Assembly (NCBI GenBank): GCA_014843695.1
Contig: CM026386.1
Coordinates: 83,000,129 to 83,064,128, forward strand
Source: Archivesica marissinica
Lineage: Eukaryota > Mollusca > Bivalvia > Venerida > Vesicomyidae
Direction: 5' to 3'
Length of the DNA: 64,000 nt
The translations under genes were made by a program, and so were the position numbers. The notes below the pieces were generated by a model. That model was not told the DNA's origin, ran no database searches, and worked only from the letters and a program-made list of their open reading frames with translations. Shown piece after piece: positions 60,701 through 64,000 of this stretch; positions within the stretch are counted from its first letter, which is position 1; each line of letters starts with the position of its first letter.

Positions 60701-63700
60701 GCAGATACTATATTGGATGTTGTGAAGGCAGAGAGTATATTGGATACTGTGAAGGCAGATAGTATATTGGATACTGTAAAGGCAGGTAGTATATTGGATG
60801 CCGTGAAGGCAGATATTATATTGGATGTTGTGAAGGTAGACCGTATATTGGATGCTGTGAAGGCAGATAGTATATCGGATACTGCGAAGGCAGATAATAT
60901 ATTGGGATACTGTGATAGCAGATAGTATATCGGATGCTGTGAAGGCAGATAATATATTGGATGCTGTGAAGGCAGATAGTATATTGGATACTGTGAAGGC
61001 AGATAATATAGTGGATGCTGTGAAGGCAGATAGGCTATTGGATGCTGTGAAGGCAGGTAGTATATTGGATGCCGTGAAGGAAGATATTATATTGGATGTT
61101 GTGAAGGCAGACAGTATATTGGATACTGTGAAGGCAGATAGTATATTGGATGCTGTGAAGGCATGTAGTATATTGGATGCCATGAATTCAGATAGTATAT
61201 TGGATGCTGTGAAGGCAGATAGTATATTGGATACTATGAAGGCAGATAGTATATTGGATGCTGTGAAGGCAGACAGTATATTGGATGCTGTGAAGGCAGA
61301 TAGTATATTGGATGCCGTGAAGGCAGGTAGTATATTGGATGTTGTGAAGGCAGAGAGTATATTGGATACTGTGAAGGCAGATAGTATATTGGATACTGTG
61401 ATGGCAGATATTATATTGGATGCCGTGAAGGCAGATAATATATTGGGATACTGTGATGGCAGATAGTATATCGGATGCTGTGAAGGCAGATACTATATTG
61501 GATGTTGTGAAGGCAGAGAGTATATTGGATACTGTGAAGGCAGATAGTATATTCGATACTGTAAAGGCAGGTAGTATATTGGATACTGTGAAGGCAGGTA
61601 GTATATTGGATACTGTAAAGGCAGGTAGTATATTGGATGCCGTGAAGGCAGATAGTATATTGGATGCCGTGAAGGCAGGTAGTATACTGGATGTTGTGAA
61701 GGCAGAGAGTATATTGGATACTGTGAAGGCAGAGAGTATATTGGATACTATAAAAGCAGATAGTATATCGGATGCTGTGAAGACAGATAGTATATTGGAT
61801 GCTGTGAAGGCAGATAATATATTGGATGCTGTGAAGGCAGATAGTATATTGGATACTGTGAAGGCAGATAATATAGTGGATGCTGTGAAGGCAGATAGGC
61901 TATTGGATGCTGTGAAGGCAGGTAGTATATTGGATGTTGTGAAAGCAGGTAGTATATTGGATACTGTGAAGGCATGTAGTATATTGGATGCCGTGAAGGC
62001 AGATAGTATATTGGATGTTGTGAAGGCAGAGAGTATATTGGATACTATGAAGGCAGATAGTATATTGGATGCTGTGAAGGCAGATAGTATATTGGATGCT
62101 GTGAAGGCAGATAATATATTGGATGTTGTAAAGGCAGAGAGTATATTGGATACTGTGAAGGTAGATAGTATATTGGATGCTGTGAAGGCAGATAGTATAT
62201 TGGACACTGCGAAGGCAGATCATATATTGGGGTACTGTGATGGCTGATAGTATATCGGATGCTGTAAAGGCAGATACTATATTGGATGTTGTGAAGGCAG
62301 AGAGTATATTGGTTACTGTGAAGGCAGAGAGTATATTGGATAGTGTGAAGGCAGGTAGTATATTGGATACTGTGAAGGCAGGTAGTATATTGGATACTGT
62401 GAAGGCAGGTAGTATATTGGATACTGTAAAGGCAGGTAGTATATTGGATGCTGTGGTGGCATATAGTATATTGGATGCTGTGGTGGCATATAGTATATTG
62501 GGATGCTGTGGTGGCATATAGTATATTGGATGCTGTAGTGGCATATAGTATATTGGGATGCTGTGGTGGCAGATACTATATTGGAATGCTGTGGTGGCAT
62601 ATAGTATATTGGATGCTGTGGTGGCATATAGTATATTGGGATGCTGTGGTGGCAGATACTATATTGGAATGCTGTGATGGCATATAGTATATTGGATGTT
62701 GTGAAGGCAGAGATACTATATTGGGATACTGTGATGGCATATAGTATATTGGATGCTGTGGTGGCATATAGTATATTGGATGTTGTGAAGGCAGAGATAC
62801 TATATTGGGATACTGTGATGGCATATAGTATATTGGATGTTGTGAAGGCAGAGATACTATATTGGGATGCTGTGGTGGCATATAGTATATTGGATGCTGT
62901 GCTGGCATATAGTATATTGGATGCTGTGGTGGCATATAGTATATTGTATGCTGTGGTGGCATATAGTATATTGGATGCTGTGGTGGCATATAGTATATTG
63001 GATGTTGTGAAGGCAGAGATACTATATTGGGATGCTGTGGTGGCATATAGTATATTGGATGCTGTGGTGGCATATAGTATATTGGATGCTGTGGTGGCAT
63101 ATAGTATATTGGATGCTGTGGTGGCATATAGTATATTGGATGCTGTGGTGGCATATAGTATATTGGATGCTGTGGTGGCATATAGTATATTGGATGCTGT
63201 GGTGGCATATAGTATATTGGGATACTGTGATGGCATATAGTATATTGGATGCTGTGGTGGCATATAGTATATTGGGATACTGTGGTGGCATATAGTATAT
63301 TGGATGCTGTGGTGGCATATAGTATATTGGGATACTGTGGTGGCAGATACTATATTGGGATGCTGTGGTGGCATATAGTATATTGGATGCTGTGATGGCA
63401 TATAGTATATTGGATGCTGTGGTGGCATATAGTATATTGGATGCTGTGCTGGCATATAGTATATTGGGATACTGTGGTGGCATATAGTATATTGGGATAC
63501 TGTGGTGGCAGATACTATATTGGGATACTGTGGTGGCAGATACTATATTGGGATACTGTGGTGGCATATAGTATATTGGATGCTGTTGTGGCATATAGTA
63601 TATTGGGATACTGTGGTGGCAGATACTATATTGGGATATTGTGGTGGCATATACTATATTGGGATACTGTGGTGGCAGGTAGTATATTGGGATACTGTGG

Positions 63701-64000
63701 TGGCATATACTATATTGGGATACTGTGGTGGCATATAGTATATTGGATGCTGTGGTGGCATATAGTATATTGGGATACTGTGGTGGCAGATAGTATATTG
63801 GATGCTGTGGTGGCATATAGTATATTGGATGCTGTGGTGGCAGATACTATATTGGGATACTGTGGTGGCAGATACTATATTGGGATACTGTGGTGGCATA
63901 TAGTATATTGGATGCTGTGGTGGCATATAGTATATTGGGATACTGTGATGGCATATAGTATATTGGATGCTGTGGTGGCAGATACTATATTGGGATGCTG
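54731..64000. repeat. 27-bp minisatellite of more than 9.2 kb, open at the window end
   Basis: Unit ggatgctgtgaaggcagata followed by gtatatt; 27 nt is 9 codons (Asp-Ala-Val-Lys-Ala-Asp-Ser-Ile-Leu). Occasional 28-bp units (ttgggatactgtgatggc) shift the frame. Long blocks recur, for example about 55590-55850 again at 56600-56890 and 59010-59275. From about 62450 the units change abruptly to ggatgctgtggtggcatata plus gtatatt. Frames on both strands (up to 1034 codons on the minus) are open because of the period. Amino-acid changes at most positions are common, with no sign of codon-level constraint. Confidence 0.98.

Overview
Eukaryotic, animal-like DNA. It has GT-AG introns, an AT-rich background, five or six tRNA-derived SINE families, LINE 3' ends, a DIRS-like retroelement ruin, MITEs and very many minisatellites. 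The mix resembles a mollusc (bivalve-type) genome, but no species can be named from sequence alone. About half of the 64 kb (roughly 31 kb, including 1 kb of gap inside one array) is tandem repeat. Three runs of N (1-61, 24670-25669, 42460-43459) are assembly gaps; the last two are exactly 1000 N, so their true size is unknown.

Layout. 1-5 kb: a 59-bp array, SINEs and a Tc1/mariner-type MITE. 5.1-5.6 kb: a short intronless Cys-rich ORF. 6-12.6 kb: four arrays (about 84, 28 and 29/37 bp units, then TGAT). 12.6-15.7 kb: SINEs, a dispersed repeat and a LINE tail. 15.8-27.4 kb: the one well-supported gene, a three-exon claudin/PMP22-like four-TM protein (CDS 16497-16686, 17400-17543, 27125-27282; both introns phase 1; 163 residues). 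A 717-nt G tract lies 6 nt before its ATG. Intron 2 is about 9.6 kb and is filled by SINEs, an antisense LINE fragment and a 20-bp minisatellite of nearly 6 kb. 27.4-35.6 kb: SINEs with visible target-site duplications, short arrays, a TTAA-flanked piggyBac-like MITE nested in a SINE, and a probable terminal exon of an unknown minus-strand gene. 35.6-40.2 kb: a 24-bp array whose two-copy form lies 2 kb away with the same flanks. 41-50 kb: higher-order arrays and a SINE whose box-B segment is amplified about 21 times. 50.3-54.1 kb: a broken DIRS-like element (Gag, RT, RNase H). 54.7-64 kb: a 27-bp array running off the end.

The genes do not form a pathway or system. Most long open frames come from arrays whose period is a multiple of three (24, 27, 42, 54, 93 bp) and are not credible proteins. 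I found no convincing new multi-gene system. The most interesting items are structural: the G tract against a start codon, the box-B-amplified SINE, the seed/expanded array pair, and the chain of overlapping ORFs made by 28-bp units in a 27-bp array.
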